From Actinomycetota bacterium (GTDB taxonomy: Bacteria > Actinomycetota > Coriobacteriia > Anaerosomatales > Anaerosomataceae), in contig WSXY01000014.1 in the NCBI GenBank assembly GCA_009773565.1, positions 1 through 41,423 of the forward strand: a DNA stretch of 41,423 nucleotides, written 5' to 3'. Made by a program: the position numbers and the translations under genes. The notes under the pieces were generated by a model that was not told where the DNA came from, did not search any database, and saw only the letters and a list, made by a program, of their open reading frames with translations. Below, piece after piece: positions 24,547-32,212 of this stretch; the first letter of the stretch is position 1; the number at the start of each line of letters is the position of its first letter.

Positions 24547-25191
24547 ATGAAGACTCACATCACGCTCACGCCCGACTCCCCGGAGGTCCTGCACCTCTCG
24601 GCAGTCGATCCGGTACTGGGCGAGATCATCTCGAGGGTCGGGCCAATCGATCAGCAGCTCGAATCTGACGCGTTCGGGTCGCTTGCAAGCGCGATCGTTA
24701 GCCAGCAGCTCTCGGATGCGGCAGCGCGCACGATCTTGGGGCGCGTCGTCGGCGTGCTCGACAGCGTCGCGCCAGCAGCGGTGCTCGCCGCGGACACCGA
24801 GACGCTCCGCGGCGCGGGACTCTCGCGCAGCAAGGTCGCGTTCTTGCAGGATCTCGCAGTGCGCGTTGACGACGGCCGGCTTGACCTCACTGCGCTCGCC
24901 GCCCTCACCGACGATGAGATCGTCGACGCGCTTGTGTCGGTCAAGGGCATCGGTCGCTGGACCGCCGAGATGTTCCTCATCTTCTCGCTTGGCCGACCGG
25001 ACGTTCTGGCGGTCGATGACAGCGCACTACGAGCGACCGTCGCGTGGCTGTACGGACTCGATGACGCCAACGACCGCGAACCCATCGCCCGCATCGGCGA
25101 AGCGTGGCGTCCGTACCGGACGGCAGCGTCGCTCTACCTGTGGCGCGGACTCGCGCTACGCCGAGCCGAGGAGAGGGCCGCGCGAGGATAA
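24547..25191 (+). CDS. DNA-3-methyladenine glycosylase II-like (HhH-GPD)
   Basis: The 214-residue base-excision enzyme belongs to the HhH-GPD superfamily, AlkA branch. It shows ASAIVSQQLSDAAARTILGRV, the helix-hairpin-helix LVSVKGIGRWTAEMFLIFSL and the catalytic Asp region RPDVLAVDD. No iron-sulfur Cys cluster is present, as usual for AlkA types. It lacks the N-terminal domain of E. coli AlkA, which is common in short bacterial and yeast Mag1-like enzymes. No ribosome site precedes the ATG; TAGACT six bases upstream suggests a leaderless transcript. Confidence 0.87.
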   Translation: MKTHITLTPDSPEVLHLSAVDPVLGEIISRVGPIDQQLESDAFGSLASAIVSQQLSDAAARTILGRVVGVLDSVAPAAVLAADTETLRGAGLSRSKVAFLQDLAVRVDDGRLDLTALAALTDDEIVDALVSVKGIGRWTAEMFLIFSLGRPDVLAVDDSALRATVAWLYGLDDANDREPIARIGEAWRPYRTAASLYLWRGLALRRAEERAARG

Positions 25192-25196
25192 GGTCA

Positions 25197-25221
25197 ATTT
25201 TGTCGCCAGTGGCGACAAAAT
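25197..25221. repeat. Perfect palindrome A (DUF1016-linked family)
   Basis: A 25-bp palindrome has 12-base arms ATTTTGTCGCCA / TGGCGACAAAAT around one central base. It lies 5 bases after the glycosylase stop. Read on the minus strand it gives LSPLATKLT, a relic of the same protein segment as in copies B and C. Confidence 0.85.
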
Positions 25222-25400
25222 CACCGGATGGGGACAGAGCTCGGTAAACTCAGGGCCCTCTTTGACCACCACTCCTGGGCGGCGTATGTGGGGAGGAAAT
25301 CGCGTTTCTGCTGATTAGATACGGTGAGAGCGATGACAACGTTCGTCCACGTCAATTGTGTCGCCAGTGGCGACACAATCTCCTGAAGCCAGAGACGCCA
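25221..25400 (-). pseudogene. Decayed fragment of a second DUF1016 (YhcG-like) gene
   Basis: Translated on the minus strand this piece gives a stretch that parallels the intact DUF1016 protein encoded just beyond: IVSPLATQLTWTNV against IVAPVARQLTWTNV, then QQKRDF, then WWSKR against RWSKR. A stop (TGA, 25221-25223) follows soon after, and no start or nuclease domain remains. DNA similarity to 26040-26170 is also visible. It is a relic of duplication or of a replaced paralogue. Confidence 0.75.
25355..25379. repeat. Perfect palindrome B (DUF1016-linked family)
   Basis: A 25-bp palindrome with arms ATTGTGTCGCCA / TGGCGACACAAT lies inside the DUF1016 gene fragment. It shares the core CGCCA-N-TGGCG with copies A and C while the outer arm bases differ in a compensated way. 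Confidence 0.85.
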
Positions 25401-25436
25401 GAGACGAGGGTACCTTCGCTGTGCGCATGGATTGGG

Positions 25437-26465
25437 TCATCTACCACTCGCCTCCCGCAACTCTTGAACGGTTGCTGTCAGCCTGCGCGACAACTCCTCG
25501 CGTATTGGCTCCGTTATGTAGCGAGCTGCACGAATCTCCCCTTCGTCCAGTCCGAGAAGCGCCGCCTGCTGTGGTCCCTTGTCAGTACACAGGATGAGGC
25601 CCACAGGCGCTTCGTCGCCCGGCCCGCGCTCGTGGGCGTCGAGCCAGCGCAGGTAGAGCGTCATCTGACCGTAGTCGCCCGGCTCAAGTTTGCGTGTCTT
25701 CAGCTCCACCGCCACGAAACAACGCATCCGATAGTGATAGAAAAGTAAGTCGAGGTAGAAGTCCTCCCCATCGACGATGATGCGCTTCTGCCGTGCGACG
25801 AACGCGAAGCCTGAGCCGAGTTCGAGCAAGAACTGCTGCATCTCATTGAGAATCGCGCGCTCGAGATCGGCCTCGCATTGCTGCGGAGGGAGCCCAAGGA
25901 AATCGAGAACATAGGGGTCACGGAACGCCAATCCGCGCGCGGAACCAGTTTCTCTTGGGGCAGCAAGTTCATCTTGAAGACCAACCACCGAACCCCGAGC
26001 CGCGATGGTGCGCTCGTATAGTTTGCCGTTGATGCGCGAACGCAGGGTTCTCTTTGACCAGCGTTCGTGCGCAGCCGATAGTAGGTAGAAGTCGCGTTTC
26101 TGCTGGTCAGGTATGGTGAGGAGAATCGTGACATTGGTCCATGTCAATTGTCGCGCCACTGGCGCGACAATTGACTCATGCTGGTAGAGGTCAGCGAACT
26201 GAACCATCCTCAGTAGGTTCGACTTGCCGTATCCTGCACCATATCGTCTGGTCAGCGCGTTGGCCAACCGCTGCACCACCACCTGCCCATACCCCGCCCG
26301 CTCACCACCCAGCACGTCCTCGCGGATACGCTTGCCGATAGACCAGTAGAGCATCACGAGCTCGCTGTTGACGGCCACCGCGGCCCGGGTTCGAGCGCGC
26401 TCGATGAGGCCGGTGACTTCAGACAGCAGGGCGTCGTCAACGGGCAGATCAATTCCTTGGCTCAC
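25437..26465 (-). CDS. DUF1016/YhcG-type PD-(D/E)XK nuclease-domain protein
   Basis: The 342-residue protein has the two-part DUF1016 layout. The N-terminal helical domain has YWSIGKRIREDVLGGERAGYGQVVVQRLANALTRRYGAGYGKSNLLRMVQF. The C-terminal PD-(D/E)XK domain has FVARQKRIIVDGEDFYLDLLFYHYRMRCFVAVELKTRKLEPGDYGQM, with a catalytic D and the E-x-K triad. These proteins often sit near type I restriction genes or in defence islands; no hsd genes are present. GTG at 26465 follows AGGAG. A 33-bp perfect palindrome lies inside the coding region at 26143-26175. Confidence 0.88.
   Translation of the reverse strand: MSQGIDLPVDDALLSEVTGLIERARTRAAVAVNSELVMLYWSIGKRIREDVLGGERAGYGQVVVQRLANALTRRYGAGYGKSNLLRMVQFADLYQHESIVAPVARQLTWTNVTILLTIPDQQKRDFYLLSAAHERWSKRTLRSRINGKLYERTIAARGSVVGLQDELAAPRETGSARGLAFRDPYVLDFLGLPPQQCEADLERAILNEMQQFLLELGSGFAFVARQKRIIVDGEDFYLDLLFYHYRMRCFVAVELKTRKLEPGDYGQMTLYLRWLDAHERGPGDEAPVGLILCTDKGPQQAALLGLDEGEIRAARYITEPIREELSRRLTATVQELREASGR
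26143..26175. repeat. Perfect 33-bp palindrome C inside the DUF1016 gene
   Basis: Arms GTCAATTGTCGCGCCA and TGGCGCGACAATTGAC (16 bases each) flank one central base. It encodes the SIVAPVARQLTW part of the protein. It shares the core CGCCA-N-TGGCG with palindromes A and B. Confidence 0.9.
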
Positions 26466-26598
26466 GGCAGGGCTCCTCTCGCTGAGTTCTTTGAGCGTAG
26501 GTGCCGAGCCTTACCCGGGTCTGTCCAGAATCCAACCCCGCCGCTGCCGAGCGCTACAATCGCACCATGCACACCAAAGCCGACCACCGGGGAGCGCG

Positions 26599-26949
26599 AT
26601 GAGTCGCACGCAGCAGATTCCGCCGGCGATGATGGCCGCGTTCGCCGGGCTCCAGGGCGGCAGCGGCATTGCTGGCGCGTTCGTGATGGCGCGCGTGATG
26701 TACGCGCTGAAACCGTGGACTGCGCCGACCGAAGCCGAGCTCTCGCGCGCACTACGCTCCGCCGAGCGCTACAAGCTCTCCGGGGATCTCGCGAGGTTCT
26801 TGCCGCCCGAGCCGGGACGCTTTTCCGCTCGCGCACGTAAGGACGAGTACAAGGGCGTCGTTATCGCGCTCAAGCGCGTCGACGAACTAGCGGCCGAAGA
26901 GCGCGCCGAGGCGATCGAGCAGGTGCGGGGGCTGCTGGGGGCGGGATAA
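26599..26949 (+). CDS. Hypothetical protein
   Basis: The 116-residue protein is not recognised. It begins MSRTQQIPPAMMAAFAGLQGGSGIAGAFVMARVMYAL, moderately hydrophobic with several Gly and Met, followed by a charged helical second half (TEAELSRALRSAERYKLSGDLARFL, then DEYKGVVIALKRVDELAAEERAEAIEQVRGLL). No catalytic motif is visible. GGGGAG precedes the ATG by four bases. Codon use is like that of the other genes, so it is likely real. It is divergent from the DUF1016 gene. Confidence 0.65.
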   Translation: MSRTQQIPPAMMAAFAGLQGGSGIAGAFVMARVMYALKPWTAPTEAELSRALRSAERYKLSGDLARFLPPEPGRFSARARKDEYKGVVIALKRVDELAAEERAEAIEQVRGLLGAG

Positions 26950-27011
26950 GAAATCGCCGACGTCGATCACACTAGCGGATAAGGTAGACTTGCTCCGGGG
27001 AGGTGAAGCGC

Positions 27012-27956
27012 GTGGGGACTGCATACCAAATTGACGCACGTCATCGCGAAGCACTTCTCTGGTTTGAGTCCCACGCGGCGCAGGAGTTCGCCAAGCGACC
27101 ATTCGATGTCGGTCTCCAGATCAAAGTCACCTCTCAGCAGCGAGGAATTTGGAAGCCATCCGGCACGCCCTATGCCATCAGCGTTGTGCAGACACACAAG
27201 GGCATTTACGACGATCAAGACCCCCTTTACTACCTGGACGACACCTGGCGTTACTTCTATCACCAAGAGGGCAAGACGGCCGAAGACTTTCAAGACCCTG
27301 GACACTTGTACTCGAATGCCGCGCTATTCGCCTGCATGCGCGACAGGGTCCCCGTCGGAGTCATCATCCCGGCCGAGAACGGTCGCGGTTACCACGTGCT
27401 TGGACTGGCAATGGTCGAGAGCTATGCGTCGGGCTATTTCGAACTCGTTGGACCGATTTCGGTTGTCGCACCAGCAGAGCTCATCGCAGCCGAGGCGCCA
27501 TCGACGCTCTCGGTCTCGCTTGTCAGCCTCCCGCTCGGAGCGTTCGATCCCAATGCCGAGGAAGACAGCCGCCTGAAGGTCGTCGCTGAGGTGTATCGGC
27601 GTCAGGGCGCTCCCCGATTCCGACGAGCACTACTGCACGCATACCAGGGGCGGTGCGCGGTGACCCGGTACGACGCGGAACCCGCTCTTGAGGCGGCACA
27701 CATCGTCCCGTACCGAGGACCACAAACCAATCACCCCACAAATGGCTTGCTCCTCCGGGCGGATATGCACGACCTATTCGACCTCGGCTTGATGGCCGTG
27801 GATACGGACTCAATGCGATTGCGGCTCGCGAGCGAACTCCAGGGAACCATGTACGAACAGTATGCCGAGCAACCACTCTGGATCCCTCGTGACGCCGAGG
27901 CACGACCGAACCTTGAAGCACTCGACAAGCATCGAATGCGCTCTGCGGTTGCATAG
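27012..27956 (+). CDS. HNH endonuclease with N-terminal sensor-like domain
   Basis: The 314-residue protein ends in an HNH nuclease domain: RRALLHAYQGRCAVTRYDAEPALEAAHIVPYRGPQTNHPTNGLLLRADMHDLFDLGLMAVD, with the AAHI His, the central Asn and the final MHDLFD His. The N-terminal 190 residues (QQRGIWKPSG..., DDTWRYFYHQEG) are not assigned; the plan resembles modification-dependent restriction enzymes with a DNA-reading domain before HNH. GTG at 27012 was preferred because GGAGGTG lies six bases before it; a GTG at 27003 is an alternative. Its lower GC content and position in an accessory stretch suggest transfer. Confidence 0.8.
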   Translation: MGTAYQIDARHREALLWFESHAAQEFAKRPFDVGLQIKVTSQQRGIWKPSGTPYAISVVQTHKGIYDDQDPLYYLDDTWRYFYHQEGKTAEDFQDPGHLYSNAALFACMRDRVPVGVIIPAENGRGYHVLGLAMVESYASGYFELVGPISVVAPAELIAAEAPSTLSVSLVSLPLGAFDPNAEEDSRLKVVAEVYRRQGAPRFRRALLHAYQGRCAVTRYDAEPALEAAHIVPYRGPQTNHPTNGLLLRADMHDLFDLGLMAVDTDSMRLRLASELQGTMYEQYAEQPLWIPRDAEARPNLEALDKHRMRSAVA

Positions 27957-27998
27957 TGCCTTGTTCTACTCAGTGCGCGACACCAAGGATGGATCATC

Positions 27999-28193
27999 AT
28001 GGCAACTCACACCCCAGCCCCTGAAGGCTCGCCTCAGGATGCGGACGCTCAGGCGCGCTCGGAGCGAATCCGTGCCGCAGTCGTCAAGATGCGCGAGGTC
28101 GCAGAACACACGCCGCCTGGAACCGACGGAACAGCGATTATTCGACACTTTCGCGACGCCGCCGAGCCGTGGTTGACCGAGAAGCGGCCATAG
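27999..28193 (+). CDS. Orphan antitoxin-tail-like small protein
   Basis: The 64-residue protein resembles the C-terminal part of the RHH antitoxin at 24151: PPGTDGTAIIRHFRDAAEPW against PGGSDGVSLLRQLRDATPVW. It has no recognisable DNA-binding domain and no PIN gene follows. It may be an anti-toxin decoy, a remnant, or an unrelated small protein. AAGGA lies nine bases before the ATG. Confidence 0.5.
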   Translation: MATHTPAPEGSPQDADAQARSERIRAAVVKMREVAEHTPPGTDGTAIIRHFRDAAEPWLTEKRP

Positions 28194-28257
28194 AGCCACC
28201 GCTGGCTCGCGATCAACTCTGTTCGGCCCAGTCCGCTCGCTAGTCTTTACTCCGTAA

Positions 28258-28298
28258 TCTACTCGGAAGCCTTGTCGCTTCCAACACTTCTGAGTAGA
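28258..28298 (+). promoter_or_regulatory. Nested inverted repeat in the leader of the AlbA_2 gene
   Basis: TCTACTC (28258-28264) pairs with GAGTAGA (28292-28298). Inside lies GGAAGC-cttgtc-GCTTCC. It ends nine bases before the ATG and could be an operator for the HTH-bearing product or a leader hairpin. Confidence 0.4.
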
Positions 28299-28307
28299 GT
28301 TCCGACT

Positions 28308-29684
28308 ATGGAACTTGCAGACCTCATGCGCCAAACCGAAGGCAAGACGCTCGAATTCAAGCGCGATGCCTCCTCGGCAGGGCCGATTCTTCGCACGGTG
28401 TGCGCATTCGCCAACACCGCTGGCGGCACGCTGCTCATCGGCATCGAAGACCGCACGGGCGACGTTCTCGGCGTGGCCGATCCACTCGACACCGAAGAGC
28501 GGCTCGCAAGCATCATCGCTGACGGCATCGCACCCACACTCGTGCCGGACATCGAGCTCATCCCCTGGCGCGACACGCGTGTGATCGCCGTGCGCGTCTA
28601 CCCGGGACCGTCGCGCCCGTATCGAGTGACGTCGGGAAGTGCGCAGCCGGGCGCCTATGTGCGTATCGGCTCCACCAATCGCATCGCAGACGACGTGCTC
28701 GCAGCAGAGCTCGCCCGTGGCGCCCGCAACGAGGGTTTCGACGAGATACCCGTGCCCGAGCTCGAGCAAGACGCGCTTGACCTCGATGCCGCGCGCGAGG
28801 CGCTGGACAGCGTGCGAGAGTTGCGGCCTCGCGAACTCAAGACGCTCCGCCTCATCACCGAACATCAGGGACGCGAGGTCGCCACGACCGGCGCCGTGCT
28901 CATGTTCGGCAGAAACCGCCTGGACCAGTTCCCTGATGCCTGGATCCAGGTCGGTCGCTTCAAGGGTTGTGACAAGACCACGGTCATCGACTCGGCCGAC
29001 CTGAACGAATACCCCGTGCGAGCGATCGAGCACGCGATTGCGTTCGTCACCCGCAACACATCGGTCGCGTACGAGATCAGCGGCACGCGGCGGCTCGAGG
29101 TTCCCGAGTATCCTCCCGTGGCAGTACGCGAGGCCATCGTCAATGCCGTGGTGCACGCCGACTACTCACAACGCGGCGCACCCATCCGGATCGCCATCTT
29201 CGATGACCGCATCGAGATAACCAGTCCCGGCATCCTCGTCGCGGGTCTCACGATCGCCGATGTCCTCTCCGGCGTATCGAAGCTTCGAAACCGCGTGATC
29301 GGTCGCGTGTTCCGCGAAGCCGGCCTCATCGAGCAGTGGGGCAGCGGCATCCAGCGGATGCGGGAGGCATGCCTGACGGCGGGCCTGGGCGAGCCGCTCA
29401 TCGAAGAAGTCGCCACGACCTTCCGGGTGACGCTTTTCGCCACAAGGACGGGCGCGCGCCCACTCGATGCCCTGGATGAGGCGACGCTCTCCACGCTGCG
29501 CGATACGGACGGCTTGAGCACCAGAGAGATCGCCGAACGCATCAACCGCACGCCGCGGGCCACTCGAACACGGCTACAGCGACTTATCGAAGCGGGACTT
29601 GTCGTGGAGATCGGCAGCGCGCCGAACGATCCTCATCGGCGCTACTATGTCGCCGAGGAACCGGCGCGTTACGGCCGCGACTGA
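28308..29684 (+). CDS. AlbA_2/divergent-AAA-type regulator with C-terminal ATPase-like and HTH parts
   Basis: The 458-residue protein has an N-terminal AlbA_2 (Schlafen-like/AAA_4) domain: LEFKRDASSAGPILRTVCAFANTAGGTLLIGIEDRTGDVLGV. The middle has HATPase_c_4-type motifs: REAIVNAVVHADYSQRGAPIRIAIFDDRIEITSPG and IEQWGSGIQRM. The last 70 residues form a winged helix (LSTREIAERINRTPRATRTRLQRLIEAGLV). Such proteins are common in accessory regions as putative regulators. ATG at 28308 is not preceded by a good ribosome site. Confidence 0.85.
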   Translation: MELADLMRQTEGKTLEFKRDASSAGPILRTVCAFANTAGGTLLIGIEDRTGDVLGVADPLDTEERLASIIADGIAPTLVPDIELIPWRDTRVIAVRVYPGPSRPYRVTSGSAQPGAYVRIGSTNRIADDVLAAELARGARNEGFDEIPVPELEQDALDLDAAREALDSVRELRPRELKTLRLITEHQGREVATTGAVLMFGRNRLDQFPDAWIQVGRFKGCDKTTVIDSADLNEYPVRAIEHAIAFVTRNTSVAYEISGTRRLEVPEYPPVAVREAIVNAVVHADYSQRGAPIRIAIFDDRIEITSPGILVAGLTIADVLSGVSKLRNRVIGRVFREAGLIEQWGSGIQRMREACLTAGLGEPLIEEVATTFRVTLFATRTGARPLDALDEATLSTLRDTDGLSTREIAERINRTPRATRTRLQRLIEAGLVVEIGSAPNDPHRRYYVAEEPARYGRD

Positions 29685-29687
29685 CCC

Positions 29688-30137
29688 CTACTTCCCCAGC
29701 TCGCTCGTGCACGCCGAGCACTTCACGGCAGCAAGCGGCACCGCGGTGAGGCAGAACGGGCACTCCTTGGTGGTCGCGTCCTCGGGCCCGGGACGGTGCA
29801 GCTTATTGAGCGCCTTGACGACCAGAAACACCACCCCGGCAATCAGCACGAAGCTCACGATGGCGTTGATGAACTGCCCGTAGTTGAGCGTGAGCGCGCC
29901 GGCCTTGGTCGCGGCGTCGAGTGTCTCGTATGGCCCGGGAGTCGTCCCCGACTGGAGCAAGGCGAAGCGATTGATGAGGTCGACGCGGCCGAGCAGCAGC
30001 CCGATCGGCGGCATGATGATGTCTTTGACAAGCGAGTTCACGATCGCCGTGAATGCGGCGCCGATGACGATACCGACGGCCAGGTCGATCGCGTTGCCCT
30101 TGAGCGCGAACTCCTTGAACTCCTTGAACACGTGCAT
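29688..30137 (-). CDS. mscL: Large-conductance mechanosensitive channel
   Basis: The 149-residue protein forms the homopentameric osmotic safety valve. The first helix is FKEFALKGNAIDLAVGIVIGAAFTAIVNSLVKDIIMPPIG, the MscL signature, and the second membrane helix is GQFINAIVSFVLIAGVVFLVVKAL. The C-terminus carries CPFCLTAVPLAAVKCSACTSEL, a zinc-ribbon-like pair of C-x2-C motifs. ATG at 30137 follows GAGGGAACG. It is convergent with the AlbA_2 gene. Confidence 0.95.
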   Translation of the reverse strand: MHVFKEFKEFALKGNAIDLAVGIVIGAAFTAIVNSLVKDIIMPPIGLLLGRVDLINRFALLQSGTTPGPYETLDAATKAGALTLNYGQFINAIVSFVLIAGVVFLVVKALNKLHRPGPEDATTKECPFCLTAVPLAAVKCSACTSELGK

Positions 30138-30246
30138 CGTTCCCTCCTTCTTTGCCTGCAGCAAGTATGCCTCAATGCTTCCGGTTTGGGTTCTGGTGAG
30201 GATCCGCACAGGTCGCGCCGCTACGATGTTCGCGTGTCCTTCTCGG

Positions 30247-30265
30247 TGCTATCATAATGCTATCA
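30247..30265 (+). promoter_or_regulatory. Direct-repeat operator of the second FitAB-like module
   Basis: TGCTATCA occurs twice 11 bp apart, 20 bases before the antitoxin ATG, matching in layout and sequence the site at 7797-7815. Confidence 0.5.
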
Positions 30266-30285
30266 CCCGACCGAGGAGGCGCGAC

Positions 30286-30522
30286 ATGCCCGATTTGCTC
30301 ATCCGCAACGTCTCGGAGGACCTCGTGGCCAAGCTCAAAGAGCGCGCCGCCGCCAAGAACCACTCGCTTCAGGTGGAGCTCACCTCCATTCTGCATGCCG
30401 CGGTGAAGCCCACGTGGGAAGAGTGGTGGGCCAAGGCGGATGAGTTCCGCGCCAGATCCCGGGAGTGGAATATCACCGACGACAGCACCGACCTCATCCG
30501 TGAGGATCGGGATTCGCGATGA
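30286..30522 (+). CDS. FitA/VapB-type antitoxin (second copy)
   Basis: The 78-residue antitoxin has an RHH-like N-terminus (LLIRNVSEDLVAKLKERAAAKNHSLQVELTSIL) and a tail ending TDLIREDRDSR. GAGGAGG precedes the ATG. It overlaps the toxin gene by four bases (ATGA). It is a paralogue of the antitoxin at 7843. Confidence 0.87.
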   Translation: MPDLLIRNVSEDLVAKLKERAAAKNHSLQVELTSILHAAVKPTWEEWWAKADEFRARSREWNITDDSTDLIREDRDSR

Positions 30523-30935
30523 CCGGACTGGTCGCGGATGCTTCGGCGCTCGTGAAGTGCCTGGTCGAGGAGCCAGGCTCACCGGAGGCTGTACACATCA
30601 TGCGAGAAGCCACGAACATCGTTGCTCCGGACCTCGTCTACGCCGAGTGCGCAAATGCCCTGTGGAAGCGAGCGCGTCGCGGCGGGCTGTCGGGAGTCGA
30701 CACCGAGACAGCCCTCGCTCGTCTCACGGAGTACCCGATGGAAGCCCTGCCGCTGGCCGACCTCACCGCCGACGCACTCGGCATCGCACTCAGGTTCGAC
30801 CACTCGATCTACGACTGCTATTACGTCGCGGCAGCGATACAGACCGGCCACACGCTCGTGACCGCCGATCGCGTGCTCGCAGGAATCGCTCGCGAGGTAG
30901 GGCTTGGGGAACAGGTGCTGCTACTCGGCGAGTGA
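30519..30935 (+). CDS. PIN-domain ribonuclease toxin (VapC/FitB type, second copy)
   Basis: The 138-residue PIN protein carries VADASALVKCLVEEPGSPEA (first Asp), YAECANALWKRAR (Glu), DHSIYDCYYVAAAI and TADRVLA. It is a paralogue of the toxin at 8070, sharing DxS-LVK and DH-YDC-Y motifs. It is partner of the antitoxin just upstream. Confidence 0.9.
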   Translation: MTGLVADASALVKCLVEEPGSPEAVHIMREATNIVAPDLVYAECANALWKRARRGGLSGVDTETALARLTEYPMEALPLADLTADALGIALRFDHSIYDCYYVAAAIQTGHTLVTADRVLAGIAREVGLGEQVLLLGE

Positions 30936-30974
30936 CTCGAAGCGTCGCGACTGACCGAGCGCGACCCCGTGTGA

Positions 30975-32147
30975 CTACAGCATCTGCTCGACGAACGCCT
31001 CGATTCGGGTTCTCAGCTGGCCTTCATCAGCTGCGGAGTAGTCCGTCTCGATCTTGAGACACGGGACGTTGAGTTCCTCTCGGCAGGCACGCTGGACGAT
31101 GACCGACTCAACGTTGAACGTATGGCACGCCTGCCACACTGTATCGATCACGCCTTCGACGCCGTACGTCGAGACGCTGCTCCGGAGCAAGTCGACCCGA
31201 CCGTCATTCGGGCTCATGCACGCGCACGGGATGTAGAGCGTGTATCGGGTGAGCGCGTCGAGTGGGTCGCCCTCCTCGTCAACGAGCCTGTCGAACATCT
31301 TGGTGCCGCTGCATGCGTCATGCGCGACCACGAGCGCCCCCGACTCCTCGGCAATGCGCATGACCTTGTTCGTCTCGGGAGACATCGGCGAACCGGTGAC
31401 GAGAACGCGCGGCATACGGCCAGACGTCGACGCATCACCGACGGCCGCATCGGCCACAGAAACCGCCTCGGCGAGTTCCTCGATGAGCGCGAGATACGGT
31501 GCCCGGTCGACGACGAAGTCGGTGAGCGAGCGCACCGACAACATCTGGGTCCACGTAAGGGACGGTACTGGACGCTCGAAAGTACGCACGATGCGCTGGA
31601 GCACGCGCCGGAGCTCGTTCTCGTAGTAGATCTCGGCCGAGAGCCGTTCGGGGGTCGGCTCGATGCCTGTGACGCCCACGAGAAACTCAGAGACACGCTT
31701 CATCTCGCTGCGCCACTGGTCAAGCGCGCCCGGAGCGTTCTTGTCGTACGGCAATTGCATGACGTGCACAGGACGAAGCCGGGCAAGTAACTCGAAGACC
31801 TTCTTCTTCCCGTCGCACGTCGTCTCACCGATGAGCGCGTCGGCGAAGTGGAAGAACGGGCAGGTGTCGGTAATGGCGAGCCCATAGCTTGACTTGATGA
31901 GCGGGCAGAAGTTCCGCGGCAGCTCCAGCTCGGCGCTCGGAATCGCATCCGCGTCGCTACCGCACAAGGAGACCGGTATTGCACCCACGGCGCGAACGAG
32001 TTCGAACGGGATGTAGCCACAATACAGGCCAATGACCTTGAGGCCGGATTCCTTGGCCTCTTTGAAGCGGATCTGTGCCCACTCAAGACGCTGATCGACC
32101 TCTGCGAGAATCTCACCGATTGTGCGACCCACGTGTCCTCTTCTCAT
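30975..32147 (-). CDS. 2-hydroxyacyl-CoA dehydratase/benzoyl-CoA reductase-type (HgdB-like) protein, second copy
   Basis: The 390-residue protein belongs to the HgdB/BcrB/double-cubane family of iron-sulfur proteins that take electrons from an ATP-driven activase. Five N-terminal Cys have the same spacing (19, 19, 15, 15) as in the paralogue at 39734: Cys43 (YCGYIP), 62, 81 (FCPLIKSS), 96 and 111 (GETTCDGKKK). Later Cys occur in DACSG, PCACMSPNDGR and QACHTFN. No partner alpha subunit follows, so it may act alone like double-cubane proteins. Start: ATG 32147 or GTG 32132 (behind AGAGGA). It lies beyond a hairpin at 32213-32245 after the SAO-like operon. Confidence 0.85.
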   Translation of the reverse strand: MRRGHVGRTIGEILAEVDQRLEWAQIRFKEAKESGLKVIGLYCGYIPFELVRAVGAIPVSLCGSDADAIPSAELELPRNFCPLIKSSYGLAITDTCPFFHFADALIGETTCDGKKKVFELLARLRPVHVMQLPYDKNAPGALDQWRSEMKRVSEFLVGVTGIEPTPERLSAEIYYENELRRVLQRIVRTFERPVPSLTWTQMLSVRSLTDFVVDRAPYLALIEELAEAVSVADAAVGDASTSGRMPRVLVTGSPMSPETNKVMRIAEESGALVVAHDACSGTKMFDRLVDEEGDPLDALTRYTLYIPCACMSPNDGRVDLLRSSVSTYGVEGVIDTVWQACHTFNVESVIVQRACREELNVPCLKIETDYSAADEGQLRTRIEAFVEQML

Positions 32148-32212
32148 CGACGCAGTCAGGCTTTTGGAGCGACCGCTGCACAAGTCTATCGCACCCTGCG
32201 TGACCGGGCGCA

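Noticed and set aside
25197-26175. Cobalamin riboswitch, because GCCACTG (B12-box-like) occurs in the palindromes
   Set aside because: The matches lie within coding or relic DUF1016 sequence, are symmetric palindromes, and no other conserved riboswitch elements are near. None was seen upstream of cbiM or oraS either.
27966-29156. Minus-strand open frame of 396 codons opposite the AlbA_2 gene
   Set aside because: Antisense shadow; the plus-strand protein has clear AlbA_2 and HTH motifs.
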